NCBI RefSeq assembly: GCF_032926325.1
Contig: NZ_CP136709.1
Location: forward strand, 2,884,501-2,948,500
Direction: 5' to 3'
Origin: Aestuariibaculum lutulentum
Lineage (GTDB): Bacteria > Bacteroidota > Bacteroidia > Flavobacteriales > Flavobacteriaceae
Length of the DNA: 64,000 nt
The notes beneath the pieces were generated by a model that was given only the letters and a program-made list of their open reading frames with translations, did not search any database and was not told where the DNA came from. Made by a program: the position numbers and the translations under genes. This document shows, in pieces, positions 17,243 to 25,456 of this stretch. How positions within the stretch are numbered: the first letter of the stretch is position 1; each line of letters opens with the position of its first letter.

Positions 17243-17367
17243 AACGGTTTGTGTAAGGATAGTTGCGTGTGCGAGCAATTAATTTACTAAAAATGGAACG
17301 AACCAGAGGAAAATCCGTAGGATTTTCCGAGTAGGCAAGAACCAAGCAATTATTTTTACACTTTGTT
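17243..17367 (-). repeat. attC-like site C16
   Basis: Family C, 125 bp, nearly identical to C6. Flank GTTACAAACA pairs with TGTTTGTAAC at C17. Confidence 0.89.
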
Positions 17368-17395
17368 ACAAACAGTTTTTGTTTTTAAATAATAC

Positions 17396-17935
17396 CTAAA
17401 AATCATCTCTAATAACAGGTCCATTATAATGCCCTATTATTGTTACGGAATTCCATCTAAATTTATAATCAATATCAATTTCCGTAATAAAATCGTCTTC
17501 AGTTGAGGATATAGAATTTATTGTTACGTCTCCTGAAATAAACCTATCATCTTGAAACCAATAACCTGAAGCTATATGGATTTCATCTTGATTAGAATTA
17601 TCTTGGAAATGAATAAATTGATATCCGTGTATTCCGAATCTATTATTGCGTCCATTCGCAGTAGAGTATTTTCCAGCGATTAAAGGTCCGTCTTCTATTT
17701 CTGTTCCCGAGTCTAAATAAAAACTCCCAAAGTGTGCTTCAGGTAGATTATGGTTAACTGGGTCTGAAAATATAAGATGATAAGGTGAACTTTGACTGTC
17801 AGACTTTGCGAAATTTGTCTCATAGAAAATTCCATTATAGGTAAACCCATTCCTTTTTTCAGAAGAACCATCAGATGAACAGGCTAAAATTGAAATGCCA
17901 ATTAAAAATCCAATTAATAAATTCAGCTTTTTCAT
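17396..17935 (-). CDS. Cassette 16: lipoprotein
   Basis: 179 residues with lipobox LAC (MKKLNLLIGFLIGISILAC, Cys19). The mature domain looks all-beta (FTYNGIFYETNFAKS, GYQFIHFQDNSNQDEIHI, FRWNSVTIIGHYNGPV). This form is common among flavobacterial surface lipoproteins of unknown role. Confidence 0.78.
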   Translation of the reverse strand: MKKLNLLIGFLIGISILACSSDGSSEKRNGFTYNGIFYETNFAKSDSQSSPYHLIFSDPVNHNLPEAHFGSFYLDSGTEIEDGPLIAGKYSTANGRNNRFGIHGYQFIHFQDNSNQDEIHIASGYWFQDDRFISGDVTINSISSTEDDFITEIDIDYKFRWNSVTIIGHYNGPVIRDDF

Positions 17936-17963
17936 TTGGTAAAGTTTGGTTTAAATTGTTTGT

Positions 17964-18088
17964 AACGGTGTGTATAACCGTCAGTTATCGGTTTGGTTTA
18001 CTTTGTTTTTCGGTTTAGAACTGGCGTTAGCAATTCCGAGTGGATTCGGACGTAGTCGAATCCGCCGTAATTGCGGTTATATAATGTT
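17964..18088 (-). repeat. attC-like site C17
   Basis: Family A, 125 bp. Flank GTTGTGCATA pairs with TATGCACAAC at C18. Confidence 0.89.
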
Positions 18089-18103
18089 GTGCATAGTGTT
18101 TTT

Positions 18104-18424
18104 TTATTCAATTCCGTATTCCGTATTTAAGTCCAAAATTTTGTGTCCGAATATTATTTTCTTTTTCAAATCCACCACAATTGTCAGAAATACATTTTGT
18201 TTTTCAGTCGGAAGTAAAACGTGGTCAAAGGTTTTTAAATCATTCCGATAAACTTTTTCCACGAGTTCTTTTTCGTAAACAAAGCGGTTCACAATTTGAT
18301 TTTCTGTCAATTTTTTTACATAAGTCCAAATGTCAATCGGCTCATCAGTTTCCGATTCAGTAATGTCAGTCATTCCATTACCAAATGTCTTTTTAAATTC
18401 TATTTCGGTTAATTCTTGTGTCAT
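18104..18424 (-). CDS. Cassette 17: small cytosolic hypothetical protein
   Basis: 106 residues from the ATG at 18424; another ATG nine bases upstream is possible and a TTG lies in the cassette end. Acidic N-terminal half (MTDITESETDEPIDIWTYVK), C-terminal beta strands (VFLTIVVDLKKKIIFGHKIL). No signal peptide and no recognised family. Confidence 0.7.
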   Translation of the reverse strand: MTQELTEIEFKKTFGNGMTDITESETDEPIDIWTYVKKLTENQIVNRFVYEKELVEKVYRNDLKTFDHVLLPTEKQNVFLTIVVDLKKKIIFGHKILDLNTEYGIE

Positions 18425-18440
18425 TTTAGGCATTATGCAC

Positions 18441-18565
18441 AACGGTTCGTATAACCGTCAGTTATCGGTTTAGTTTGCTTTATTTTTCGGTTTAACACTG
18501 GCGTTAGCAATTCCGAGTGGATTCGGACGTAGTCGAATCCGCCGTAATTGCGGTTATACATTGTT
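18441..18565 (-). repeat. attC-like site C18
   Basis: Family A, 125 bp. Flank GTTGGTACC pairs with GGTGCCAAC at C19 with one mismatch. Confidence 0.88.
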
Positions 18566-18578
18566 GGTACCAGTTTTT

Positions 18579-19040
18579 TTATATTTTTTTTCGTTCAATT
18601 ATTCGTTCTTTTGTCAAGTCAAACCTCACAGTTTTTGTTCTGTAAATCGGGCTGTCATATCCGCAAATTTCATTTTGGTCAAAAGTCCGTAAGTCAAGTA
18701 CATTAAAGATTTTTTTGAAACGGATTATTTCTCGTTTTTCAATATCCAAAATTGAGATTTGTTGAACCGTTCCTTTTAGAAACTTTCTCGTCCAAGTCGG
18801 TATTGCGATTTTTGTTCCTTTTGTATTCCAAATTGCAGGTCCGCCAAACCAACCGCTCAACTTTATTTTTTCACCATTCTGATTTGTCCATTTGCAATAA
18901 CCTCCCAAGGGTGCTCCCATTGCTATTTCGCCTAAATCGGAGTATTCAATTTTATTCAGTCCATTAGGTGAAATTAATTCCTTATTTCCGTTATAGAAAT
19001 TCCAAGGGTTTGGATAAGTATTTATTACTTCTACTGCCAT
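18579..19040 (-). CDS. Cassette 18: cytosolic hypothetical protein, WD-like strands
   Basis: 153 residues without signal peptide. Contains beta-propeller-like phrases (GGPAIWNTKGTKIAIPTWTR, then QQISILDIEKREIIRFKKIF), as if one or two blades. The end is basic (DLTKERIIERKKI). No family assigned. Confidence 0.74.
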   Translation of the reverse strand: MAVEVINTYPNPWNFYNGNKELISPNGLNKIEYSDLGEIAMGAPLGGYCKWTNQNGEKIKLSGWFGGPAIWNTKGTKIAIPTWTRKFLKGTVQQISILDIEKREIIRFKKIFNVLDLRTFDQNEICGYDSPIYRTKTVRFDLTKERIIERKKI

Positions 19041-19056
19041 TTCTCAAATTGGTGCC

Positions 19057-19179
19057 AACGGTTTGTATAAGGTTTGTTGCGTGAAAGTCCGCTAGGATTT
19101 TCAGTTTAAGAAACCAAGATAGCAAAATTGCGAGTATTTTCCGTAGGAAAATCCGAAGCAATAAAATTTATACGTTGTT
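19057..19179 (-). repeat. attC-like site C19
   Basis: Family B, AAGCAATAAA variant, 123 bp. Flank GTTGTGTGTA pairs with TACACACAAC at C20. Confidence 0.87.
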
Positions 19180-19194
19180 GTGTGTAGTGTTTTT

Positions 19195-19623
19195 TTATGT
19201 TTTTTCAAGGTCAACTTTTAAAGTCCGATGAGCGATATATTCTACCTCAATTTTTTTCAATTTGCCTTTAAAATCAGAGTTATAGAATCCGTTTTCATTC
19301 GTCTTTATTTCTAATGTTTTACTTGAACCGTTTTGCTCTATGAATAATTTTAATTTAGCATTTATCAGTGGTTCTTTTGTTTTGGAGTCAAAAACTTTTC
19401 CGCGTATTGATTTGCCATTATTAAGTTCCGTAATATTCATTGAAATTTCTTCCATAAATACGCATCCGTCACGTTGTCCGTCACCATATTCTGGTTTCCT
19501 ATCTATAATTAATTCATTTGCAGAACGGTTTTGAATGGTCAATTCCGAAAGTTCAGTCAGATTTTTTGTTCCAGAACAGCTCAAAGTTAATAGTGTCAAT
19601 ATTAGAAATTCCTTTATTCTCAT
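19195..19623 (-). CDS. Cassette 19: lipoprotein with carboxypeptidase-regulatory-like domain
   Basis: 142 residues with lipobox LSC (MRIKEFLILTLLTLSC, Cys16). Residues about 70-140 form a CarboxypepD-regulatory-like beta-sandwich (SIRGKVFDSKTKEPLINAKL, then TNENGFYNSDFKG). The module is frequent in Bacteroidota surface proteins and TonB-dependent receptors, where it is usually a structural extension. Cassette 20 has a similar module. Confidence 0.85.
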   Translation of the reverse strand: MRIKEFLILTLLTLSCSGTKNLTELSELTIQNRSANELIIDRKPEYGDGQRDGCVFMEEISMNITELNNGKSIRGKVFDSKTKEPLINAKLKLFIEQNGSSKTLEIKTNENGFYNSDFKGKLKKIEVEYIAHRTLKVDLEKT

Positions 19624-19644
19624 TCAGTTTTGGACATTACACAC

Positions 19645-19769
19645 AACGGTCTCGTATAACCGTCAGTTACGGGTTATTATGCGTTAATTTTCGGTTAAGC
19701 ACTAACGTTAGCAATTCCGAGTGGATTCGGACGTAGTCGAATCCGCCGTAATTGCGGTTATACATTGTT
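19645..19769 (-). repeat. attC-like site C20
   Basis: Family A, CTCG variant, 125 bp. Flank GTTGGCAACA pairs with TGTTGCCAAC at C21. Confidence 0.89.
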
Positions 19770-19790
19770 GGCAACAGTATTTTCATTCAA

Positions 19791-20240
19791 TTATTTTGGC
19801 CAATTCGGTTCGAACTTTCGAATAACACAAGGTTTTTCGGTTTCAAAAATTCCTTTTTTATAAGCTTGATAGTGCAATTCGGTTAATTTTTCAAATTCTT
19901 TTTTTCGAAGTCTGTCAACTTTTCTAGGAGACATAAAATCGTAAGTAGAAGCCAAAAATAAAATTAGTTCTAGGTTTTCACATTCCGATGGAACTGTAAC
20001 AACTGCCCATTCATAGCCCACTCCAGCAAAAATCAATTTACTCGTTTCATTAGGTACTTTAATTTGGAAATACCCATTCAAGTCAGTTTGTCCGATTTTG
20101 ATTGTGTCTTTGTCGAATATTGTTATTCCAATGGCACTTTCTGAAAATTGGTCAATAGTTTTTCCTCTTAGAGTCCGTTGTCCAAATACAGAGAAGAAGC
20201 TAAAAAATAATGATATAAAAAATACTGTTTTAATTCTCAA
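19791..20240 (-). CDS. Cassette 20: secreted carboxypeptidase-regulatory-like protein
   Basis: 149 residues with a Sec signal (MRIKTVFFISLFFSFFSVFG). A CarboxypepD-regulatory-like beta-sandwich follows at residues about 22-100 (RTLRGKTIDQFSESAIGITI, IGQTDLNGYFQIKVPNET, KLIFAGVGYEW). The C-terminus is helical (RKVDRLRKKEFEKLTELHYQ). Same module as cassette 19 but no close sequence identity, so an independent acquisition is likely. Confidence 0.84.
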   Translation of the reverse strand: MRIKTVFFISLFFSFFSVFGQRTLRGKTIDQFSESAIGITIFDKDTIKIGQTDLNGYFQIKVPNETSKLIFAGVGYEWAVVTVPSECENLELILFLASTYDFMSPRKVDRLRKKEFEKLTELHYQAYKKGIFETEKPCVIRKFEPNWPK

Positions 20241-20266
20241 AGTTTTCGGTTTTTCATATTGTTGCC

Positions 20267-20413
20267 AACGGTCTCGTATAACCGTCAGTTACGGGTTTAT
20301 ATGCGTTAATTTTCGGTTTGGCACGGACTTTAGCAATTCCGAGTGGATTCTAGCCTGCCCCGAGCGCAGTCGAGGGGTAGTCGAATCCGCGGTAATTGCG
20401 GTTATACATTGTT
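20267..20413 (-). repeat. attC-like site C21 with inserted palindrome
   Basis: Family A, 147 bp instead of 125. About 27 bases (20351-20377) replace GGACG in the apical loop and carry the palindrome CCCCGAGCGCAGTCGAGGGG (20358-20377). Flank GTTAGCATAC pairs with GTATGCTAAC at C22. Confidence 0.87.
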
Positions 20414-20425
20414 AGCATACGTTTT

Positions 20426-20827
20426 TTATTCAAATCTTATGTTTTCGTGAAACATCTTAATTTCTTTTCCATTTTCCAAAATCAATACACCTTTTCCAAA
20501 TCTTATTCCGTCTTGAATTTCATTGAATTTTTCATTCTTATATTCAAATCCAATAATCCAACCGTTTTCAGTCTTTTTTGAATAAACAGCTTTTGAATTT
20601 AATAGATTGTGTCTTAATTCAGCTATTTTTTCAGGTGTTTGATATTGGTCAAGTATGTCAGAATCAATTTTCGTCTTTTTCAAGTCAATTATTTTATCAG
20701 AGTAGCCTTGTTCAATCACATAACTTTCCGCTATCTCAATTGCTTGATTTTTGGTCAGATTTTGAGTAGAAGCACAGCTTGTAAAAATCAATAAAATGTA
20801 AATCAGTTTAATATTTATTTTGTTCAT
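20426..20827 (-). CDS. Cassette 21: lipoprotein
   Basis: 133 residues with lipobox TSC (MNKINIKLIYILLIFTSC, Cys18). The mature part begins with a helix (KNQAIEIAESYVIEQGYSDK) resembling NTF2/PepSY-like lipoproteins, then has a beta-rich half (GWIIGFEYKNEKFNEIQDGI, GVLILENGKEIKMF). Family uncertain. Confidence 0.77.
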   Translation of the reverse strand: MNKINIKLIYILLIFTSCASTQNLTKNQAIEIAESYVIEQGYSDKIIDLKKTKIDSDILDQYQTPEKIAELRHNLLNSKAVYSKKTENGWIIGFEYKNEKFNEIQDGIRFGKGVLILENGKEIKMFHENIRFE

Positions 20828-20841
20828 CTCAAATGTATGCT

Positions 20842-20966
20842 AACGGTTTGTATATGGAAAGTTGCGGTTTTGTATGCGAGGATTTTCCGTAGGAAAATCA
20901 GAGTTTGCAAAACAAGCAACCTCCATCGGTTAATAACTAAACTAGCAATTTTTTATATACGGTGTT
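20842..20966 (-). repeat. attC-like site C22
   Basis: Family D, 125 bp. Flank GTTAGCTGTA pairs with TACAGCTAAC at C23. The stop codon of cassette 22 is read from the GTT core. Confidence 0.88.
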
Positions 20967-21663
20967 AGCTGTAGTTTTTATTTTTTCTAATTGTTAATGT
21001 TATGTCAACAATTATATAAGTTAAAACTATAATTATTCCAAATATTCTGTGTAATGTCATTCCTTCGTCCAAAAATCCAGTTATCGAGAGCCATAAAATA
21101 AAGAAGCAAAAAGGATAGAGCAAGAGTCTTGTCAGGATTTTAGTAAAAGTCCATTCTTTAATCTTTTCCTGTTTTGATTCCGATCTTGGCTTATTGGTCA
21201 ATTCAGGATTATTTATTAATTCAATATTTTCAATTGCTTCTTTAAGTTCTTCAGTCAAAATTTTTGTCTCGTACTTTGTTACATTAAAGAAAAATAAATA
21301 GAAAAAAAATCCTAATAAAGAAATTCCGATTATTCCAATAACGGCAGGTTTAAATTCAGTAGTAAATATTAAAACTAGATTAAGCAAAATAAGAAACACA
21401 ATTGATACTTTATTCAGAAGTTTGTAATACGGATTTTTCTCAGTTTTTATACCATTTAATTTGCCATTTAGGTCAAAAGTCAAACGGAAAATCGGATAGG
21501 CACCTCTTAAAAAGTGAGATGAACGCCAAATCAGAAGTTCATTTGGTTTGATTTCTCCACTGTATTTAGTTGTATTATAGAAAAATGCATCATTCCAATG
21601 ATTTTTTAGAGTGCTTTTTTTGTTCTGAATTATTAATTTTTCGATGTCCTTTTTTTCTACCAT
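20965..21663 (-). CDS. Cassette 22: multi-pass membrane protein
   Basis: 232 residues with four hydrophobic helices (about 86-101, 107-126, 176-195, 203-224), a charged cytosolic N-terminus, and a 45-residue charged loop between helices 2 and 3. Its TAA stop is formed by the GCTAAC core of C22, so the gene ends exactly at the cassette boundary and would change end if the cassette core changed. Function is unknown. Confidence 0.78.
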   Translation of the reverse strand: MVEKKDIEKLIIQNKKSTLKNHWNDAFFYNTTKYSGEIKPNELLIWRSSHFLRGAYPIFRLTFDLNGKLNGIKTEKNPYYKLLNKVSIVFLILLNLVLIFTTEFKPAVIGIIGISLLGFFFYLFFFNVTKYETKILTEELKEAIENIELINNPELTNKPRSESKQEKIKEWTFTKILTRLLLYPFCFFILWLSITGFLDEGMTLHRIFGIIIVLTYIIVDITLTIRKNKNYS

Positions 21664-21686
21664 AAAGTTGATTCAAAATTACAGCT

Positions 21687-21811
21687 AACGTTTATGTATA
21701 AGGAAAGTTGTGTGTTTGTGTGCGAGGATTTTCCGAAGGAAAATCAGAAGCTAGCAAACGAGAAACTAACTTTGGTTTAGCTAAAACTAGCAATTTTTTT
21801 TATACGGTGTT
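21687..21811 (-). repeat. attC-like site C23
   Basis: Family D variant with AACGTTTATGTATAAGG left arm. Flank GTTGGCAGTA pairs with TACTGCCAAC at C24. Confidence 0.86.
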
Positions 21812-21827
21812 GGCAGTAGTTTTTATT

Positions 21828-22355
21828 TTAATGATAAATTGTTTTTTTGGTTTGTTTTGAAATAAAATTGAATATTTCTTTCCACTTTCGACTCGTTTTT
21901 TTTAAAACATAATTTCTATATTCAGAACCACTATTATAATTTGTAGATACTGTAATTATACAATATTCTTTATTTTTTGAAAAAATTGGGGTTGAAAAAG
22001 CATAATATACTTTGTGCTTATCCAAAAAAATAGGATTGCTTAATTCCATTTCCGTTTTGAACTCCGTTTTCGGAAGTTGGAGGTTTTTCCAGTCGGTTTG
22101 ATTTAATTCAGTTGGCGGATGAGTAATAAGGTCAATCGGAAAGTTTGGGTCAGCGTTTTTTAAATCTCGTTTTTGGTAGTTCTGTAATTCAAAATCTCCA
22201 ATTGAATATTCGATACTTTTATCCTGAACAAAATAATTGTCCTTTTCCAATAAAATATCTTTATAAATTTGATTTATCAATTCATTCAGTTCCGAATTTT
22301 GGCATTTTACTGAAAGTACATTTAACGATAATATCAGGAAAAAAGTTAATTTCAT
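21828..22355 (-). CDS. Cassette 23: exported hypothetical protein
   Basis: 175 residues with an N-terminal signal (MKLTFFLILSLNVLSVKC); the Cys18 could serve as a weak lipobox. The mature part has phrases PIFLDKHKVYYAFSTPIFSK and EYCIITVSTNYNSGSEYRNY. No family recognised. Confidence 0.74.
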   Translation of the reverse strand: MKLTFFLILSLNVLSVKCQNSELNELINQIYKDILLEKDNYFVQDKSIEYSIGDFELQNYQKRDLKNADPNFPIDLITHPPTELNQTDWKNLQLPKTEFKTEMELSNPIFLDKHKVYYAFSTPIFSKNKEYCIITVSTNYNSGSEYRNYVLKKTSRKWKEIFNFISKQTKKTIYH

Positions 22356-22378
22356 ATTTCGATTTTCAAATTACTGCC

Positions 22379-22502
22379 AACGGTTGTGTATAAGGATAGT
22401 GCGGTTTTGTGTCCGATGATTTTCCGAAGGAAAATCAGAGTGACCAAAGACGCACGAACTTTTGATTAAGAACTAAACTAAGCATTATTTTTATACGGTG
22501 TT
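22379..22502 (-). repeat. attC-like site C24
   Basis: Family C-like, 124 bp, with left arm AACGGTTGTGTATAAGG. Flank GTTAGGCAAC pairs with GTTGCCTAAC at C25. The gene of cassette 24 reads 12 bases into it. Confidence 0.86.
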
Positions 22503-23030
22503 AGGCAACGTTTTTATTATTTTTTCAATTTCAGAATCCGTTTTGATTTTCTTACCGCTTTCTGTGAATTCATAAATTAATCGTTTTTCCGATATTCTTT
22601 TTAAAATCTTTTTGTCAATCAATAAATTCAAATATTTTCTTATTTCTTCCTTTGAGTTAGTCGTTGATTTGGCAACTTCTAAAAGTAAAATTGAAATATG
22701 TTCAATTGGTTTAGCACAATTATCGGAATGAAGCCACAATTCTTGGAATAGCCTTTTCATTGTATTAAATCTCAGCTTTCCAGTTTCTAAGTCCTCAATT
22801 ATTTCATAGGTTTCAGTCAAGAATTTTTGATAGGCCTTTTTTGAAATTCCGAACAACCAACTTTGCCTTGGTTTTTTAGTAATTCGGTCAAACAAAAGTC
22901 TGATTTTAAAATCCTTGTCAAATTCAGGGAACTGGTCTAAAATTTCCCGCTTTGAAATTTGTCCCCTGAAAAACTTTCTTGCTAAATAAGCAGCATATTG
23001 TTTGTCTGATTTTTGTTGGTTTACGTTCAT
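22491..23030 (-). CDS. Cassette 24: helical cytosolic hypothetical protein, winged-helix-like end
   Basis: 179 residues, basic and helical, no signal peptide. The last 80 residues (HISILLLEVAKSTTNSKEEI, then LNLLIDKKILKRISEKRLIY) look like a winged-helix DNA-binding domain. This is inferred from the pattern only. The last codons (TLPNTV and stop) lie inside recombination site C24, so the C-terminus is site-encoded. Confidence 0.75.
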   Translation of the reverse strand: MNVNQQKSDKQYAAYLARKFFRGQISKREILDQFPEFDKDFKIRLLFDRITKKPRQSWLFGISKKAYQKFLTETYEIIEDLETGKLRFNTMKRLFQELWLHSDNCAKPIEHISILLLEVAKSTTNSKEEIRKYLNLLIDKKILKRISEKRLIYEFTESGKKIKTDSEIEKIIKTLPNTV

Positions 23031-23047
23031 TTTTTCATATGTTGCCT

Positions 23048-23172
23048 AACGGTGTGTGTAAGGATAGTTGCGTTTGCGAGCAACTAACTTACTAAAAAAG
23101 GAACGAACCAGAGGAAAATCCGCAGGATTTTCCGAGTAGGCTAGAACCAAGCAATTATTTTTACACAGTGTT
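23048..23172 (-). repeat. attC-like site C25
   Basis: Family C, 125 bp, nearly identical to C6 and C16. Flank GTTGTGCGTT pairs with GACGCACAAC at C26 with one mismatch. Confidence 0.88.
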
Positions 23173-23186
23173 GTGCGTTCGTTTTT

Positions 23187-23786
23187 TTATTCAGTTCCAA
23201 TATTGAAAATCCTTGTGTAATTTTCAAACTCGGTGTTTTTTAAACTTTCTTCAACGACTTTTTTTGCTATTTCAAAGTCCACTACCATACAACCAACTTC
23301 CATTGTTCCGCTTCCAATACTTCCGCCGTCAGTATGTCCAAGTCCAGTCCAGCCCAAAATCTCGGCCATTTTGTCTTCGAGTCGATGTCTTTTATCCAAA
23401 TCTTCCTCAGTTCCAAATCCGTCTATTTTGTACTCAATTTCTAAAAAGGCATAATTTTCATCGTCAAATTCCGAATAGCCTTCTTTTATTTTTTGTTCCA
23501 TTTCTTTTCGGATTTTAGTCGCATAATTTTCGAAAAGTCCAGATTTAATTTCTTTATTAAGACCTTTATTTCCGATTTCTCCCCAATGAACAATTCCAGT
23601 TTTAGTGTCTTTATCCCAGGTTTCCCAATAATGTAATTTATTGTCAATATTTTTATAGAGTTTAATCATTCCAAGTGGTTCTATTCCTTCTGTTATTTGT
23701 TTCTTTGGTTTGTGTTTATTTTTTTGTCCGCATGAGCTAATTAAAACACTAAGAACTAACATTAAAATCGGAAATTTTCTTTTCAT
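23187..23786 (-). CDS. Cassette 25: lipoprotein with a WGR-like motif
   Basis: 199 residues with lipobox SSC (MKRKFPILMLVLSVLISSC, Cys19). Residues about 50-85 (LHYWETWDKDTKTG, then IVHWGEIGNKGL) match the WGR domain signature (W..W.....G.v..WG.iG.kG). WGR domains occur in PARP-type and DNA-related proteins in the cytosol, so a predicted export signal is unusual. The rest (GWTGLGHTDGGSIGSGTMEV) is shared with WGR-associated bacterial proteins as far as I recall, with low certainty. Confidence 0.78.
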   Translation of the reverse strand: MKRKFPILMLVLSVLISSCGQKNKHKPKKQITEGIEPLGMIKLYKNIDNKLHYWETWDKDTKTGIVHWGEIGNKGLNKEIKSGLFENYATKIRKEMEQKIKEGYSEFDDENYAFLEIEYKIDGFGTEEDLDKRHRLEDKMAEILGWTGLGHTDGGSIGSGTMEVGCMVVDFEIAKKVVEESLKNTEFENYTRIFNIGTE

Positions 23787-23810
23787 CTAGGTAGTTCTTA
23801 AATGACGCAC

Positions 23811-23933
23811 AACGGTTTGTATAAGATTAGTTGCGTGGTTAAGCAACGAATTTAGCAAATTCAAACCGAATAGAAAATCCGCGAGGATTTTCGTAAGTAG
23901 GCTCGTACCAAGCAATTAATTTTATACGTTGTT
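23811..23933 (-). repeat. attC-like site C26
   Basis: Family C variant, 123 bp. Flank GTTGTAGCAC pairs with GTGCTACAAC at C27. Confidence 0.87.
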
Positions 23934-23944
23934 GTAGCACGTTA

Positions 23945-25297
23945 TTATTCTTTCAATGCGTTTTCAATTTCTTTTTCAATTAACAATGAAGGTTCTTTAA
24001 TATTTGAGTTAATTATTTTTCCGTCTTTTCCAATAAGTATATATCTCGGGATAGACTTTATATTATAGTTATTGCCAAATTCGGTTCGCATCCCATTTTG
24101 TATAAACAAGTTTTGTCCATATTCTTCATTTTCTTTATCCAAAAACGAAAGCCACTTGTCTTTTGAAGAATCTACAGAAACTAATAAAATTTTCACTTCA
24201 TTATTATTTTTATATTTCTTTGCAAATTCTAATACTTTAGGTCTATGATTTATACAAGGACCACACCAAGTAGCCCAAGTGTCAATGAAAATTACTTTTC
24301 CAATCAAGCTTTCTAAGTTGAATTGATTTCCAAATTTATCCTCTGCTTTAAACAAATAGGCTATTTCACCATTTTGTGAGGCGTAAAAAGAAGAGGATGT
24401 TTGTTCTATTAAATTGTAATAAAGATTAGTCTTTTCAGAGTTTAAAGTTTGAGTTAAAACTTCTGTATTGAATAGTTTCTCGTGCTTTTCCCAATACGAA
24501 GGCATTTCAATCAATGCTTTGATATAGTTCGCTTTTAAAAAATCCGATAAATCTTTATGCTTAGTTTTGTCCTCAATAAATTTTAAAAAATCGGGGATAC
24601 TTTCTAATGTTTGATTTTTTCTTAAATATTCAACTTCGTATTTATACAGATAAATATCGGGAAGAGATTTTAACGTCTTAGTAGCTTTTGGAATCTTCTC
24701 AATAAAGTTAAAATAATTGTTATTTGATGGCAATCTTTTAGAAATTCTGCCAAGCCAGAATAAAAAGGAATAAATCCTAGCATCGTTTTGAAAATAAAGA
24801 ATTTCAGTAACTTCAGGACTAAATTGCTCTTTGAATTTATTAATTTCTTTTTCCCTGTCTTGTCTAAAATTCTCAAATATATTTAGAATAGAATCCGTGT
24901 TTTTTGTTGTAAATATGAACGAACTATTTTTTTGTATGAAGTCTAAATTACTTCTCCATAGATAATTAATTAAAGAATCACTTTTGTCATTTGTCGTTAA
25001 AGAAGAATCAGGTTTAGAAGATATATTTAGATTCCTATTTTGAGTTAATATTGTTAAATAACTCTTGTCTTCATTCTTTGTATGTATACTTGCAATTGTC
25101 GGTGCGTCTAATTGAATAGTTTTTGTTTTATCGTCCTTATTAATTTTTGTTATCGGTTTTTTTGTAATTAATTCAGAAATATAAAGTGTGTCTAATTTGT
25201 CTTTTGAGTTTAGTTTAATCTTTAATCCTGCATTTTGCTTTTTGCAACCATTTAACAAACATAAAATTGCAATTAATAAAATATATTTTGATTTCAT
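23945..25297 (-). CDS. Cassette 26: TlpA-like thiol-disulfide oxidoreductase lipoprotein
   Basis: 450 residues with lipobox NGC (MKSKYILLIAILCLLNGC, Cys18). The first 310 residues are helical and of unknown role. Residues about 315-450 are a thioredoxin fold with active site WCGPC (Cys345, Cys348; VIFIDTWATWCGPCINH) and the cis-proline loop NIKSIPRYILI. TlpA/ResA-like proteins reduce or shuffle disulfides of exported proteins. The neighbouring cassette 27 is a second, divergent member. Confidence 0.9.
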   Translation of the reverse strand: MKSKYILLIAILCLLNGCKKQNAGLKIKLNSKDKLDTLYISELITKKPITKINKDDKTKTIQLDAPTIASIHTKNEDKSYLTILTQNRNLNISSKPDSSLTTNDKSDSLINYLWRSNLDFIQKNSSFIFTTKNTDSILNIFENFRQDREKEINKFKEQFSPEVTEILYFQNDARIYSFLFWLGRISKRLPSNNNYFNFIEKIPKATKTLKSLPDIYLYKYEVEYLRKNQTLESIPDFLKFIEDKTKHKDLSDFLKANYIKALIEMPSYWEKHEKLFNTEVLTQTLNSEKTNLYYNLIEQTSSSFYASQNGEIAYLFKAEDKFGNQFNLESLIGKVIFIDTWATWCGPCINHRPKVLEFAKKYKNNNEVKILLVSVDSSKDKWLSFLDKENEEYGQNLFIQNGMRTEFGNNYNIKSIPRYILIGKDGKIINSNIKEPSLLIEKEIENALKE

Positions 25298-25322
25298 TAT
25301 TATGATTTTCGTAATGTGCTAC

Positions 25323-25442
25323 AACGGTTAGTATATGAAAAGTAGGCGATTTAGAAGTGCTAATTTTCGGTTAAGCACAAAGTTTGATATGAGCCAAAAA
25401 GCTTGATTTTACTACTATTTCGCATATTTTATATACATTGTT
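25323..25442 (-). repeat. attC-like site C27
   Basis: Distinct sequence, 120 bp, left arm AACGGTTAGTATATG as in C10 and C31, with a GTAGGCGATTTAG centre. Flank GTTACCACC pairs with GGTGGTAAC at C28. Confidence 0.83.
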
Positions 25443-25456
25443 ACCACCAGTTATTT

